The notes beneath the pieces are model-generated. The model saw only the letters and a program-made list of their open reading frames with translations, had not been told where the DNA came from and ran no database searches. Below, piece by piece: positions 45,050 to 52,950 of a DNA stretch of 64,000 nt (its first letter is position 1; every line of letters begins with the position of its first letter). The position numbers were made by a program, and so were the translations under genes. Where the stretch lies: the NCBI RefSeq assembly GCF_027921845.1, contig NZ_BSEN01000002.1:1-64000 (forward strand), in the 5' to 3' direction. This DNA is from Leifsonia poae. Lineage in GTDB: Bacteria > Actinomycetota > Actinomycetes > Actinomycetales > Microbacteriaceae.

Positions 45050-45142
45050 CCCTCCGACCTGCTTGTTTCCGAGCCTGCCACCCGCCACCGACACCCGTGC
45101 CGGCCGCCGCCGGCCGCCCGCCGTCCGCCGGCCGCCATCGAG

Positions 45143-45192
45143 TTGCGTCAGATGTGCGGTCGGGCGGGTGCGCATCCGCACATTCGACGCAA
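45143..45192. repeat. Imperfect palindrome beginning CATCGAGTT
   Basis: TTGCGTC-AG-ATGTGCGG (45143-45159) pairs with CCGCACAT-TC-GACGCAA (45176-45192) over 17 positions with one mismatch and one G-T. The bases just before the left arm read GCCGCCATCGAG, the same as before member 3 at 45943, so it may be a diverged relative with a replaced arm. Confidence 0.65.
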
Positions 45193-45267
45193 GTCGCCGC
45201 CCGCAGGCGGCGCGGGGGCGGGCGCGGGGCGGCGGCGGCCGGCGACGCCGGGCGACGGCGCGACGGG

Positions 45268-45924
45268 TCAGCGGCGGCTGCGCCCCAGTTCGGCGAGCTG
45301 CTCGGTGAAGAGGCGGGCGCCGCCCTGCGCCGGATGCCGGATCGCCTGCGCAGCGACACCCTCCGCCGCGAGCGCACCCTGCGCCTTGCGCCCCACCGCG
45401 ACCACGGTCTCGATGCCGAGCGCTCGCACGAGCTCCAGCGCGACCGCCGTGCCCGCGCGGACTTCCGGCGGGCGCGGCGTGCGGTTGGTGAGGGCATCGC
45501 CGGCGACGAACGGATGATGCGGGTAGATCGGCCAGGTGACGGGGAGCGGCCCCTCCCACGACGCGAGCGCCGCCCAGACGACACGGCTCGACGCCTCCCA
45601 CGGAGCCTGCGGGTGCTCCGGCAGCTCCAGCGGACCGATCGCGCGCGTGGCCGGGCCGTCGGGCGCTGCCTCGCGTGCCGACACGAACGGGACGCCGGTG
45701 ACCGTCATCCCGCGCCAGCCCGGCGCCTCGCCCAGCAGCATGATCGACGCACTGCGCCCGACGCCGTCGAGGTAGCGCCGCAGGTTCCGCGCGCGCATCC
45801 GGCCGGCGTCGTCGTCGGCGTACAGGAACTCGGCATCCGACGGCGCGGGCACGGTGGCGAGGCGCGCGAAGAACTCGTCCAACGTGTCGTCCGCCGTGTC
45901 ACCCACACTCCCAGCATCCCCCAC
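45268..45924 (-). CDS. Uracil-DNA glycosylase superfamily protein
   Basis: A 218-residue protein with the UDG-superfamily first motif in LLGEAPGWRGMTVTGVPF (near 63-80), the segment TNRTPRPPEVRAG, and a last motif RHPAQGG in place of the HPS-type loop. The overall form fits a family 4/5-like UDG superfamily member lacking an obvious 4Fe-4S Cys set. It could remove uracil or act on an unknown base. The start is GTG 45924; an in-frame GTG at 45906 is an alternative. Confidence 0.72.
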   Translation of the reverse strand: MGDAGSVGDTADDTLDEFFARLATVPAPSDAEFLYADDDAGRMRARNLRRYLDGVGRSASIMLLGEAPGWRGMTVTGVPFVSAREAAPDGPATRAIGPLELPEHPQAPWEASSRVVWAALASWEGPLPVTWPIYPHHPFVAGDALTNRTPRPPEVRAGTAVALELVRALGIETVVAVGRKAQGALAAEGVAAQAIRHPAQGGARLFTEQLAELGRSRR

Positions 45925-45942
45925 GACCGGATGCCGCCGCCA

Positions 45943-46000
45943 TCGAGTCCGGGAGAAATCATGCTCGCGAGTCGGTAGACCTGATTTCTACCGGACTCGA
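45943..46000. repeat. Palindromic intergenic repeat, member 3
   Basis: TCGAGTCCGG-g-AGAAATCA (45943-45961) pairs with TGATTTCT-a-CCGGACTCGA (45982-46000): 18 of 19 positions, loop of 20 nt. The left arm nearly matches member 2 over 20 bases. It lies between the UDG-like gene start and the end of the dehydrogenase gene, both on the minus strand. Confidence 0.85.
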
Positions 46001-46040
46001 CGCCGGCCGCCCGGACGGACGGACGAGCGGAGAAGCGGCG

Positions 46041-47213
46041 TCAGCGCGGGCGCAGCGCGACGCGGGGCGAGGCGCCGGTCGAGGCTGCGGCGAGCGCGGC
46101 ATCCACCTCGGAGAGCGGGAAGGTCTGCCCGACCTGCTCAGCGAACGGATAGCGCGTCCCGCTCTGAGCGAGGAAGCGCACCGCCTGCTCCAGGTGCCGC
46201 GGCGCATAGTTGTGCACGCCGCGCACGGTCAGCAGCCGGCGCACCAGCTGGTCCGGATCCACCAGGAGCTCGGGACCGGGAGAGACCGACCCGACGAGCA
46301 CCAGCACCCCGCCCACGTCGATCGCCGACAACAGCGTGCTCCTCGCGCTCGCGGTGCCCGACAACTCGAGTGCGACGGTCGGAACCGCGCCCCTGCCGCC
46401 GGCGCGCACGATCGCGGCGGCCAGCCCGAGAGCGGAGTCCAGGGCGACCCGCGGGTCCGAGACGGCGGCCGCCCCGAACGTGAGCGCCGCATCACGCCGT
46501 GCCGGATCGGGGTCGCTCACGACGACGCGCGCCCCGGAGTCCGTGGCCATCGCGACGGCCGTGAGACCGAGCATCCCGGCGCCGGCGATGAGCACGACGG
46601 CCCCGTCGAGCGGCGTGATCGCGGATGCGGCTTCGAGCGCGGCCGCGACGGTGGCGGTCGCGCAGGAGGCCGGGGCGAGCACCGCGGCGGCCAGGTCGTC
46701 GGGCGCGGGCACCATCGGTGTTCCCGCGAGGATGTGCGCGTGGGTGGCGAAGCCGCCGGAGAGCTCCCAGCCGCGGCGCATCCGCTCGTGCCCGTACTTC
46801 TGCAGGTTGGCGCACTTCTGCGGGAGACCTCGGCGGCAGCGGGTGCAGCGGCCGCACGGCACCGCGACCGACCACACGATGCGCTCCCCGAGGGAGATCC
46901 GGTGTCCGTCGGTGGAGGTCGCCCCGCCTCGCCCGAGCGCCACGACACGGCCGACCTGCTCGTGCCCGAGCACGAGAGGAGCGGGCGCCTCACGATCACC
47001 GGCCACCGTGTGCAGGTCCGACCCGCAGATCGTCGCCAGCTCGATCTCGACCAGGGCATCGCCCGGTGAGAGCCGCACTCCCGGCACGGCGACTGCCTCG
47101 TGGCGGTGACCGGCGCCCGGCCACACCATCGCAGTAGCGGATGGGTACACGCTGACCCCTTTGCCGCGCGCCGGAGGCTCGACGATGCGCGGCGTAACCG
47201 CCCTGACGGTCAC
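46041..47213 (-). CDS. Zinc alcohol dehydrogenase, phosphonate-catabolism-associated type
   Basis: A 390-residue medium-chain dehydrogenase. Catalytic zinc ligands are Cys63 (TICGSDLHTVAGDRE) and His84-Glu85 (LGHE); the structural zinc site is Cys120, 123, 126 and 134. The NAD fold has LIAGAGMLGLTAVAMA. The CGSDLHTV form is characteristic of the alcohol dehydrogenase found beside phosphonate-utilisation genes. It starts with a GTG that overlaps the stop of the upstream HAD gene, itself a phosphonatase-like family, which supports the same assignment. No phosphonate transporter is in the window. The first 26 residues are an extension. Confidence 0.82.
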   Translation of the reverse strand: MTVRAVTPRIVEPPARGKGVSVYPSATAMVWPGAGHRHEAVAVPGVRLSPGDALVEIELATICGSDLHTVAGDREAPAPLVLGHEQVGRVVALGRGGATSTDGHRISLGERIVWSVAVPCGRCTRCRRGLPQKCANLQKYGHERMRRGWELSGGFATHAHILAGTPMVPAPDDLAAAVLAPASCATATVAAALEAASAITPLDGAVVLIAGAGMLGLTAVAMATDSGARVVVSDPDPARRDAALTFGAAAVSDPRVALDSALGLAAAIVRAGGRGAVPTVALELSGTASARSTLLSAIDVGGVLVLVGSVSPGPELLVDPDQLVRRLLTVRGVHNYAPRHLEQAVRFLAQSGTRYPFAEQVGQTFPLSEVDAALAAASTGASPRVALRPR

Positions 47214-48157
47214 CGGAGGACGTTCACTGGGGGCGCCTGGTGCGCCTGGTGCGCCTGGTACGCGTCGTGCGTCTGGTGCTCGTCGTGCGCCTCGGGCGCC
47301 TGGTGCGCCTCGAAGCCGAGCAGCTCGGGAAGGTCCGCGACACTCGGGATGACGGCATCGGCCCCGGCGGCGAACAGAGTGTCCTCGTCGTCGGCGCCGG
47401 TGAGCACCCCGACCACGAGCCCGGCGCCGGCCGCGATCCCGGCCACGATGTCGTTCGCGGTGTCACCCACGACGACCATGCCTTCGACGCTGCTCGCGCC
47501 CGTGCGCAGCAGCGCCGTGAGCGGCAGATCGGGGTACGGCCGACCGCGCCCCGCCTCGGCCGGAGTCAGCGACACATCCGCCAGATCCTGCCAGCCGAGC
47601 TCGTCGAGCACTGCGTCGTGGGTCGACCGCGAGAACTCACTGGTGAACGCGACGCGCACGCCGCTCTCCTTCAGACGGTGGATCAGATCTTCCGCGCCCT
47701 GGACGGGACGCAGCCCGATCTCCGCGGCCAGCGCGGCGTAGGCACCCTCGAACTCCGCGTTGGCGTGCTGCGCCTGCTCGTCATCGCGTGCGACCGAGCG
47801 GAAGACCGCCAGGGTCGGCTGTCCCGCCGTCTCGCGCAGGTAGTCGAGCGCGTCGGCTCGAGCATCCGGGGTCTCGCCGATCCCCGCTGCGGCGAGTGCC
47901 AGCTCGAACGCCCCGTTCAGCACGTCGTCGTCGATCACGGTCGTGCCGGCCAGGCCGAACACGACGAGTTCGAGGTCGACGTCCAGCTCGTCGGCTTCTT
48001 CCTCGTCGTCGTCCCAGTCGTCGTCATCGGCGTCGTCAGCCCGCCGGTCGTCGAGGTCGTCGGCGTCGAGATCGCCGAATTCGTCGAGCGGGACGTCATC
48101 GTCGAACGTCGCCGCATCGTCGAACTCGGAAGTGATCAGTCCATCGCGCGTCGTCAT
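47210..48157 (-). CDS. Phosphonatase-like HAD protein lacking the nucleophile Asp
   Basis: A 315-residue HAD protein. Motif I should read VFDMAGTTV in phosphonatase-like hydrolases; here it is VFGLAGTTV, with Gly68 replacing the catalytic Asp (GGC for GAC). Later motifs are kept: FTSEFSR (motif II), GRGRPYPD, and VVVGDTANDIVAG (motif IV). The first 60 residues are a strongly acidic extension (for example DDDDWDDDEEEADE), and the last 30 are His/Gln/Ala-rich from 9-bp repeats. It is probably inactive as a phosphohydrolase unless another residue substitutes. ATG 48157 has AAAGG at 8 nt. Coupled to the dehydrogenase gene by a GTGA overlap. Confidence 0.8.
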   Translation of the reverse strand: MTTRDGLITSEFDDAATFDDDVPLDEFGDLDADDLDDRRADDADDDDWDDDEEEADELDVDLELVVFGLAGTTVIDDDVLNGAFELALAAAGIGETPDARADALDYLRETAGQPTLAVFRSVARDDEQAQHANAEFEGAYAALAAEIGLRPVQGAEDLIHRLKESGVRVAFTSEFSRSTHDAVLDELGWQDLADVSLTPAEAGRGRPYPDLPLTALLRTGASSVEGMVVVGDTANDIVAGIAAGAGLVVGVLTGADDEDTLFAAGADAVIPSVADLPELLGFEAHQAPEAHDEHQTHDAYQAHQAHQAPPVNVLR

Positions 48158-48320
48158 GGTGCTGCCTTTCTGAGCGGGAGGCATCGTCCCCTGCCGATGC
48201 TCTGCCGCAAACGTTGCCTGTGACGTTAGAAGCGCGGTCGGTCCGTAGCAGCAACGCCGGGTTACGCGCAGGTGAACGGCGCACGGCATCCCGCTCCGGG
48301 CTCAGGGCAGTTCGCTCGGC

Positions 48321-48881
48321 TCAGGTCTCGGCGGCGAGCGATGCGACGATCCGGTCGAGCCCCCATCGCCAGGCCGATTCGACGTCGCCGCCGAGTCCGA
48401 ACAGCCCGCCGAGCTCCATCGTGATGAACCCGTTCGCCCAGGCCGTCACGAGGCGCGCCCCGTCCAGAGCGTGATCGGGGCCGGTCAGCGCCGCGACGGC
48501 GTCGAGGAGCGGGGCGACACTGCGCACCACCGCCGCCTGCTCCGGCCGGGGCGCGCCGTGTGCCGCGAACACGAGTCCGAAGCCGACGGGATGCTCGTGC
48601 GCGAACCTCCGCAGGGCGTCCGCCTGCTCCGCGAGACGACGGGTGGGATCGGCGTGTTCATCCAGCGCCTCGAGGCGGGCGGTGAGGTCGCCCAGGGTCG
48701 CCGCGACGACGAGCGCCAACAGCTCGCGCCGGTCGCGGACCCGCTTGTACAGCGACGGCGCACGCACGCCGACCCGTTCCGCGACGGCCTGCATGGTGAG
48801 GCCGTCCGGGCCGGCGCGCTCGACGAGCTCACGGCCCGCAGCGACGATCGCAGCGCGCGACGTCTTGTCCGGAGTCGGCAT
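48321..48881 (-). CDS. TetR-family regulator (WHG-domain type)
   Basis: A 186-residue TetR protein with helix-turn-helix LTMQAVAERVGVRAPSLYKRV near residues 28-48 and a C-terminal domain ending TAWANGFITMELGG, typical of the TetR_C WHG group. ATG 48881 follows GAGAGGAG. It is divergent from a metallo-hydrolase gene 38 nt away, and a GATAG/CTATC repeat lies in the gap. Confidence 0.9.
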   Translation of the reverse strand: MPTPDKTSRAAIVAAGRELVERAGPDGLTMQAVAERVGVRAPSLYKRVRDRRELLALVVAATLGDLTARLEALDEHADPTRRLAEQADALRRFAHEHPVGFGLVFAAHGAPRPEQAAVVRSVAPLLDAVAALTGPDHALDGARLVTAWANGFITMELGGLFGLGGDVESAWRWGLDRIVASLAAET

Positions 48882-48896
48882 CTTGCATCTCCTCTC

Positions 48897-48912
48897 GATA
48901 GCTAACTATCAT
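48897..48912. promoter_or_regulatory. TetR operator overlapping the hydrolase -10 box
   Basis: GATAG (48897-48901) and CTATC (48906-48910) are inverted around CTAA. TATCAT (48907-48912), the likely -10 box of the divergent hydrolase, overlaps the right half, and the ATG lies 7 nt further, so the message is leaderless. Confidence 0.65.
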
Positions 48913-48919
48913 AGCCATC

Positions 48920-49639
48920 ATGGAACTCGCACCCGGCCTCCACCGCATCGGCACTGACATCGTCGCGATCCATCTCGTCGTGACCGACGAGGGGATGACT
49001 CTCATCGACACCGGACTGCCCGGGCATTACGGCGACCTGAAGAAGGAACTCGCCACTCTGGGCCGCCCGCTCTCCGACATCAAGGGGATCGTCCTGACGC
49101 ACGGGGACAGCGATCACACCGGCTTCGCCGAGCGGCTCCGTGCTGAGCTCGGCATCCCGGTCTATGTCGGTGCCGGCGACGCGGCGCGGGCGATGGGCGA
49201 GAAACCGCCGTCGCCGCCGAAGGACCCCCGCCGGCTGGGACCCATGCTCGGCTTCTTCGCGTACGCGATCAGCAAGGGCGGGGTGCGGATGCCTGCGGTG
49301 AAGGAGGTCGTGCCGGTCGACGACGGCGAGGTCCTCGCCTTGCCCGGCGCTCCCGTGATCATCGGGATGCCCGGCCACTCGCCCGGCAGCGTGGCGATCC
49401 ACGTGCCCGCGGTGCGCGCAGTGTTCGTCGGCGACGAGCTCACGACGCGAAGCGTGCTGACCGGCGAGACAGGACCGCAGCCGGCGCCCTTCACCGACGA
49501 TCAGGCCGCATCCTCCGCTTCGCTCGAGCGGCTGGCCGGACTCGACGTCGACTTCGTGGTCCCGGGTCACGGACCGGTGTGGACCCAGGGTGCGCCCGCA
49601 CTCGTCGCCGCGTACCGCGAGGCCGAGAAGCGGCGCTAG
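48920..49639 (+). CDS. MBL-fold metallo-hydrolase
   Basis: A 239-residue metallo-beta-lactamase-fold protein. The metal motif is THGDSDHTG (about 60-68; the usual HxHxDH has Gly-Asp-Ser between, first His60 and Asp65-His66 retained), with later ligands His in GMPGHSPGS, Asp in FVGDELTT, and His in VPGHGPV. Such proteins hydrolyse thioesters, lactones or phosphodiesters. TetR control and leaderless start (ATG 48920) suggest induction by a small molecule, possibly the substrate. The HGDSDH variant shifts one metal ligand from His to Asp. Confidence 0.85.
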   Translation: MELAPGLHRIGTDIVAIHLVVTDEGMTLIDTGLPGHYGDLKKELATLGRPLSDIKGIVLTHGDSDHTGFAERLRAELGIPVYVGAGDAARAMGEKPPSPPKDPRRLGPMLGFFAYAISKGGVRMPAVKEVVPVDDGEVLALPGAPVIIGMPGHSPGSVAIHVPAVRAVFVGDELTTRSVLTGETGPQPAPFTDDQAASSASLERLAGLDVDFVVPGHGPVWTQGAPALVAAYREAEKRR

Positions 49640-49692
49640 GGGCCGATCCCTGCCCGCACCCGCGTCACGTGCTCGACTCCGCGCCTGGGCGC

Positions 49693-49740
49693 GAATTGTG
49701 CCTGTTGCAGTTTTGTGACGATCGACGCAGAATTGCAACA
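49693..49740 (+). promoter_or_regulatory. Promoter and candidate operator of the kynurenine operon
   Basis: A -35-like TTGCAG (49705-49710), 17-bp spacer and CAGAAT (49728-49733) lead to the ATG at 49740 with 6 nt between, so kynA may be leaderless. TGTTGCA (49703-49709) and TGCAACA (49734-49740) form perfect 7-bp arms around this promoter, and GAATTG occurs twice (49693 and 49730). A Lrp-like or PaaX-family regulator could bind. Confidence 0.5.
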
Positions 49741-50600
49741 TGACCGCCGATGACAACACGCGCGCGTTCGATCCCGACATCGTCACCGACTTCCGTGAGC
49801 GGATGTCGTACGGTTCGTACCTCGACCTCCCCACCCTGCTGAGCGCTCAGAAGCCCGTGAGCGTCCCCGAGCATCACGACGAGCTGCTGTTCATCATCCA
49901 GCACCAGACGACCGAGCTCTGGCTCAAGCTCGTGCTGCACGAACTGGAGTCGGCGCGCGACCTGCTCCGCGCCGACGAACTGGCCCCGGCACTCAAGCGG
50001 ATCGCACGGGTCAAGCACATTCAGAAGACGCTGACCGAGCAGTGGTCGGTGCTCGCCACGCTCACACCGACCGAGTACGCCGAGTTCCGCGGCTTCCTCG
50101 GCAACTCGTCCGGCTTCCAGTCGTACCAGTACCGGGCCGTCGAGTTCGTGCTCGGCAACAAGAACCGCCGCATGCTGAGCGTGTTCGAGAGCGATCCGGT
50201 CGCCCAGGCGCTCCTCGCCCAGCTGCTCGAGGCGCCGAGCATCTACGACGAGTTCCTCCGTTACCTCGATCGGGCCGGCTTCGACATCCCGCCGAGCGTG
50301 CTCGACCGCGACGTGACCGAGGCGTACACGTTCCACCCCGAGCTCGTCCCCGTCTTCCGCGACATCTACGAGAACGCCGCCGACCACTGGGCCGAGTACG
50401 AGGCATGCGAGGAACTCGTCGACCTGGAGGACAACTTCCAGCTCTGGCGGTTCCGGCACCTCAAGACGGTGCAGCGCACGATCGGCATGAAGACGGGCAC
50501 GGGCGGATCGACCGGCGTCTCGTTCTTGCAGAAGGCGCTCGAGCTCACGTTCTTCCCCGAGCTGTTCGCCGTGCGAACGGAGATCGGCGCGCCACGATGA
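49740..50600 (+). CDS. kynA: Tryptophan 2,3-dioxygenase
   Basis: This 286-residue haem enzyme inserts O2 into tryptophan to give N-formylkynurenine. His55 (IIQHQTTELWLK) and His240 (FRHLKTVQRTIG) match the active-site and haem-ligand histidines, and GTGGSTGVSFL binds the substrate amino group. Length is standard for the bacterial enzyme. It starts the operon kynA - amidohydrolase - kynU - PaaX; its stop overlaps the next ATG by 4 nt. No ribosome site is visible before ATG 49740. Confidence 0.97.
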   Translation: MTADDNTRAFDPDIVTDFRERMSYGSYLDLPTLLSAQKPVSVPEHHDELLFIIQHQTTELWLKLVLHELESARDLLRADELAPALKRIARVKHIQKTLTEQWSVLATLTPTEYAEFRGFLGNSSGFQSYQYRAVEFVLGNKNRRMLSVFESDPVAQALLAQLLEAPSIYDEFLRYLDRAGFDIPPSVLDRDVTEAYTFHPELVPVFRDIYENAADHWAEYEACEELVDLEDNFQLWRFRHLKTVQRTIGMKTGTGGSTGVSFLQKALELTFFPELFAVRTEIGAPR

Positions 50601-51679
50601 CGGACGCGACCGCCGACGGCCGCACCATCGGCGTCGACGCAGCGTGGGACGGCGACGGCTTCCGTGGCCGCACCGTCTTCACGATCAGCGGCGGCATGCT
50701 CCAGCTCGCCGAAGCGGATCCGGCCGACACTACCGACCCGGCCGGCCCTGCTCGGCGCGCCGATCACGAACTCGGCGGCGCTCTCATCCCGCACCTGACC
50801 GACCACCACACGCATCTCGGACTCACCGATCCCGCCGTGATGTTCGCCAACGGCATCACCGACGCCGTCGACCTCGGCTGGATCCCCGAGGTCGCCGCAG
50901 TGTGGCTCGACGCCGGTCCCGGGCATCCGGCCGTCGCGATCGCCGGGGCGCTGCTCACCGCTCCCGGCGGGTATCCGGTCAATGCCGGCTGGGGACCTCC
51001 CGGGTCGTCGGCCGAGCTGAGGAACGCGGATGATGCGGTGGCTGCGGTTCGTGAACAGGTCATGTGGGGAGCCTCGCGGATCAAGGTCACGCTCAACACC
51101 CAGTCGGGACCAACCGTGGACGACGCGACCCTCGCCGCGATTGTAGAGGAGGCTCACGCGCACGGCCTCCCGGTGACCGTCCATGCGCAGGGCGATGGGC
51201 AGACCGCTCGTGCGATCGCCGCCGGCGCCGACCAGCTGGCCCACACCCCGTTCACCGAGCGGGTCGACGACACGATCATCCGGCGATGCGTCGACGCCGG
51301 CGTGAGCTGGGTCTCGACCCTCGACATCCACGGCTGGGGACGGCCAACCACCGAACTCGCGACCGCGATCGAGAACCTGCGCCGTTTCGCCGACGCGGGC
51401 GGACGCATCCTGTACGGCACGGACCTCGGTAACGGTCCGCTTGCGACCGGAGTGAACGCGCGCGAGCTCGCCGATCTCGCCGCCGCCGGCCTCGACGGCA
51501 CCGCTCTCGTACGCACCATCGCCGGGCCCGATCCGCTCACTCGCGCACCGTTCGGGCCCCGCTTCGCCTGGCTGCCCACCACCCCGCCCGCCGACGAGGC
51601 CGACCTGCCCGCCTGGCTGGCCACCGCCCGCGGCGCCACCGCCTCGACGATCACCACCATCCCCGGAGGAGACGCATGA
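50597..51679 (+). CDS. Amidohydrolase-superfamily enzyme in the kynurenine operon
   Basis: A 360-residue binuclear-metal amidohydrolase: HxH at His71/His73 (DHHTH), the bridging Lys163 (RIKV), His196 (VTVHAQGD), His216 (LAHTPF) and Asp276 (GTDLGNG). All catalytic ligands are present, of the imidazolonepropionase/prolidase-like kind. It is translationally coupled to kynA on one side and kynU on the other. The pathway step between those enzymes is hydrolysis of N-formylkynurenine, and no KynB or AFMID-like gene is in the window. I infer this enzyme performs it; a role on a different amide is the alternative. Confidence 0.82.
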   Translation: MTDATADGRTIGVDAAWDGDGFRGRTVFTISGGMLQLAEADPADTTDPAGPARRADHELGGALIPHLTDHHTHLGLTDPAVMFANGITDAVDLGWIPEVAAVWLDAGPGHPAVAIAGALLTAPGGYPVNAGWGPPGSSAELRNADDAVAAVREQVMWGASRIKVTLNTQSGPTVDDATLAAIVEEAHAHGLPVTVHAQGDGQTARAIAAGADQLAHTPFTERVDDTIIRRCVDAGVSWVSTLDIHGWGRPTTELATAIENLRRFADAGGRILYGTDLGNGPLATGVNARELADLAAAGLDGTALVRTIAGPDPLTRAPFGPRFAWLPTTPPADEADLPAWLATARGATASTITTIPGGDA

Positions 51680-52950
51680 CCGACCGCACCGACCCCACCG
51701 ACCTCGCCGACCTCACGGACCATCTGGCCGCCGCCCGCGCCGCCGACGCCTCCGACCCGCTCGCCGGCTACCGCACGCGTTTCGCCGGCATCGACGACGG
51801 CTCAAGCGACGTCGTCGCGTACCTCGACGGCAACTCCCTCGGCCGTCCGACCCGGGCGAGTATCGACCGCATCCAGCGCTTCCTCGTCGAGGGCTGGGGG
51901 AACCGGCTCATCCGGGGATGGGACGAGGAGTGGATGGAGCTGCCGTTCACGATCGGCGACGCGATCGCCGACACCGTGCTCGGCGCCGCACACGGCCAGA
52001 CCTTCATCGGCGACTCGACGACCGTGCTCCTCTACAAGCTGGCACGCGCGGCCGTCGACGCCCGCCCGGGCCGCACCGAGATCGTCGTCGACACCGACAA
52101 CTTCCCCACCGACCGCTACGTCCTCGACGGCATCGCGCGCGAGCGCGGCCTGACCCTGCGCTGGATCCAGGCCGACACCGAAGCCGGCGTCACGCCCGAG
52201 CAGGTCGCCGAGGTGGTGGGCCCGGAGACCGCGCTCGTCGTGCTGAGCCACGTCGCGTACCGCTCCGGTTTCCTCGCCGACGTGCCCGCGATCACGCGCA
52301 TCGCCCACGACGCGGGCGCGCTCGTGCTCTGGGATCTCTGCCATTCCGTCGGCTCCGTCCCTCTCGAACTCGACGCGTGGGGCGTGGACGTCGCGGTCGG
52401 CTGCACCTACAAGTACCTCAACGGCGGGCCTGGCTCGCCCGCCTTCGGCTACGTGCGCGCTGACCTGCAGGGCGAGCTGACGCAGCCGATCCAGGGCTGG
52501 ATGAGCGCCGCCGACGTGTTCCTGATGGGTCCCGAGTTCCAGCCGGCCACGGGCGCCCGCCGCTACCTCAGCGGCACCCCCGCGATCGTCGGGATGCTCG
52601 CGATGCAGGACACGGTCGCGATGATCGCCGAGTGCGGGATGGATGCCGTGCGCGCCAAGTCCATCGCGCTCACCGAGTTCGCCATCGCCCTCACCGACGA
52701 CTGGCTGCGTCCCCTGGGCGTCACGGTCGCGAGCCCGCGGGATGCGGAGCGTCGCGGCGGCCACGTGACCGTGAACCATCCGGCGATGCGCGAGGTGACC
52801 GCGCTGTTGTGGGAGCGCGACGTCATCCCCGACTTCCGCGACCCGAACGGCCTGCGCATCGGTCTCTCACCGCTGAGCACGAGCTTCGAGGAGACGTATC
52901 TGGGCGTGGCCGCGATCCGCGACGCCCTCGGCGACCTCACGAATGAGTGA
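51676..52950 (+). CDS. kynU: Kynureninase
   Basis: This 424-residue fold-type I PLP enzyme cleaves kynurenine to anthranilate and alanine. It has YLDGNSLGRPT (49-59), STTVLLYKLA, DLCHSVGSVPLEL with the PLP-contacting Asp220, and the Schiff-base Lys246 in CTYKYLNGGPGSPAF. Length is standard. The first 20 residues are an Asp/Thr/Leu repeat (TDPTDLADLTD). ATG 51676 overlaps the amidohydrolase stop by 4 nt. Its 3' end lies in a 34-bp duplicated segment. Confidence 0.96.
   Translation: MTDRTDPTDLADLTDHLAAARAADASDPLAGYRTRFAGIDDGSSDVVAYLDGNSLGRPTRASIDRIQRFLVEGWGNRLIRGWDEEWMELPFTIGDAIADTVLGAAHGQTFIGDSTTVLLYKLARAAVDARPGRTEIVVDTDNFPTDRYVLDGIARERGLTLRWIQADTEAGVTPEQVAEVVGPETALVVLSHVAYRSGFLADVPAITRIAHDAGALVLWDLCHSVGSVPLELDAWGVDVAVGCTYKYLNGGPGSPAFGYVRADLQGELTQPIQGWMSAADVFLMGPEFQPATGARRYLSGTPAIVGMLAMQDTVAMIAECGMDAVRAKSIALTEFAIALTDDWLRPLGVTVASPRDAERRGGHVTVNHPAMREVTALLWERDVIPDFRDPNGLRIGLSPLSTSFEETYLGVAAIRDALGDLTNE

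Larger units (their letters stand above)
44920..45267. other. Intergenic region with PadR promoter and a palindrome
   Basis: This 348-nt gap holds the PadR/MFS promoter and operator (45008-45049), a low-complexity CCGGCCGCC-rich stretch (45096-45137) and an imperfect palindrome (45143-45192). I see no gene in it. Confidence 0.7.

Noticed and set aside
45096-45137. GC-rich CCGGCCGCC stretch as an origin or attachment site
   Set aside because: It is low-complexity sequence without DnaA boxes, AT-rich unwinding region or an adjacent integrase gene.
47210-48157. Frameshift or sequencing gap explaining the lost Asp in the HAD gene
   Set aside because: The frame is intact on both sides and all later motifs follow in register; a single substitution is the simplest reading.
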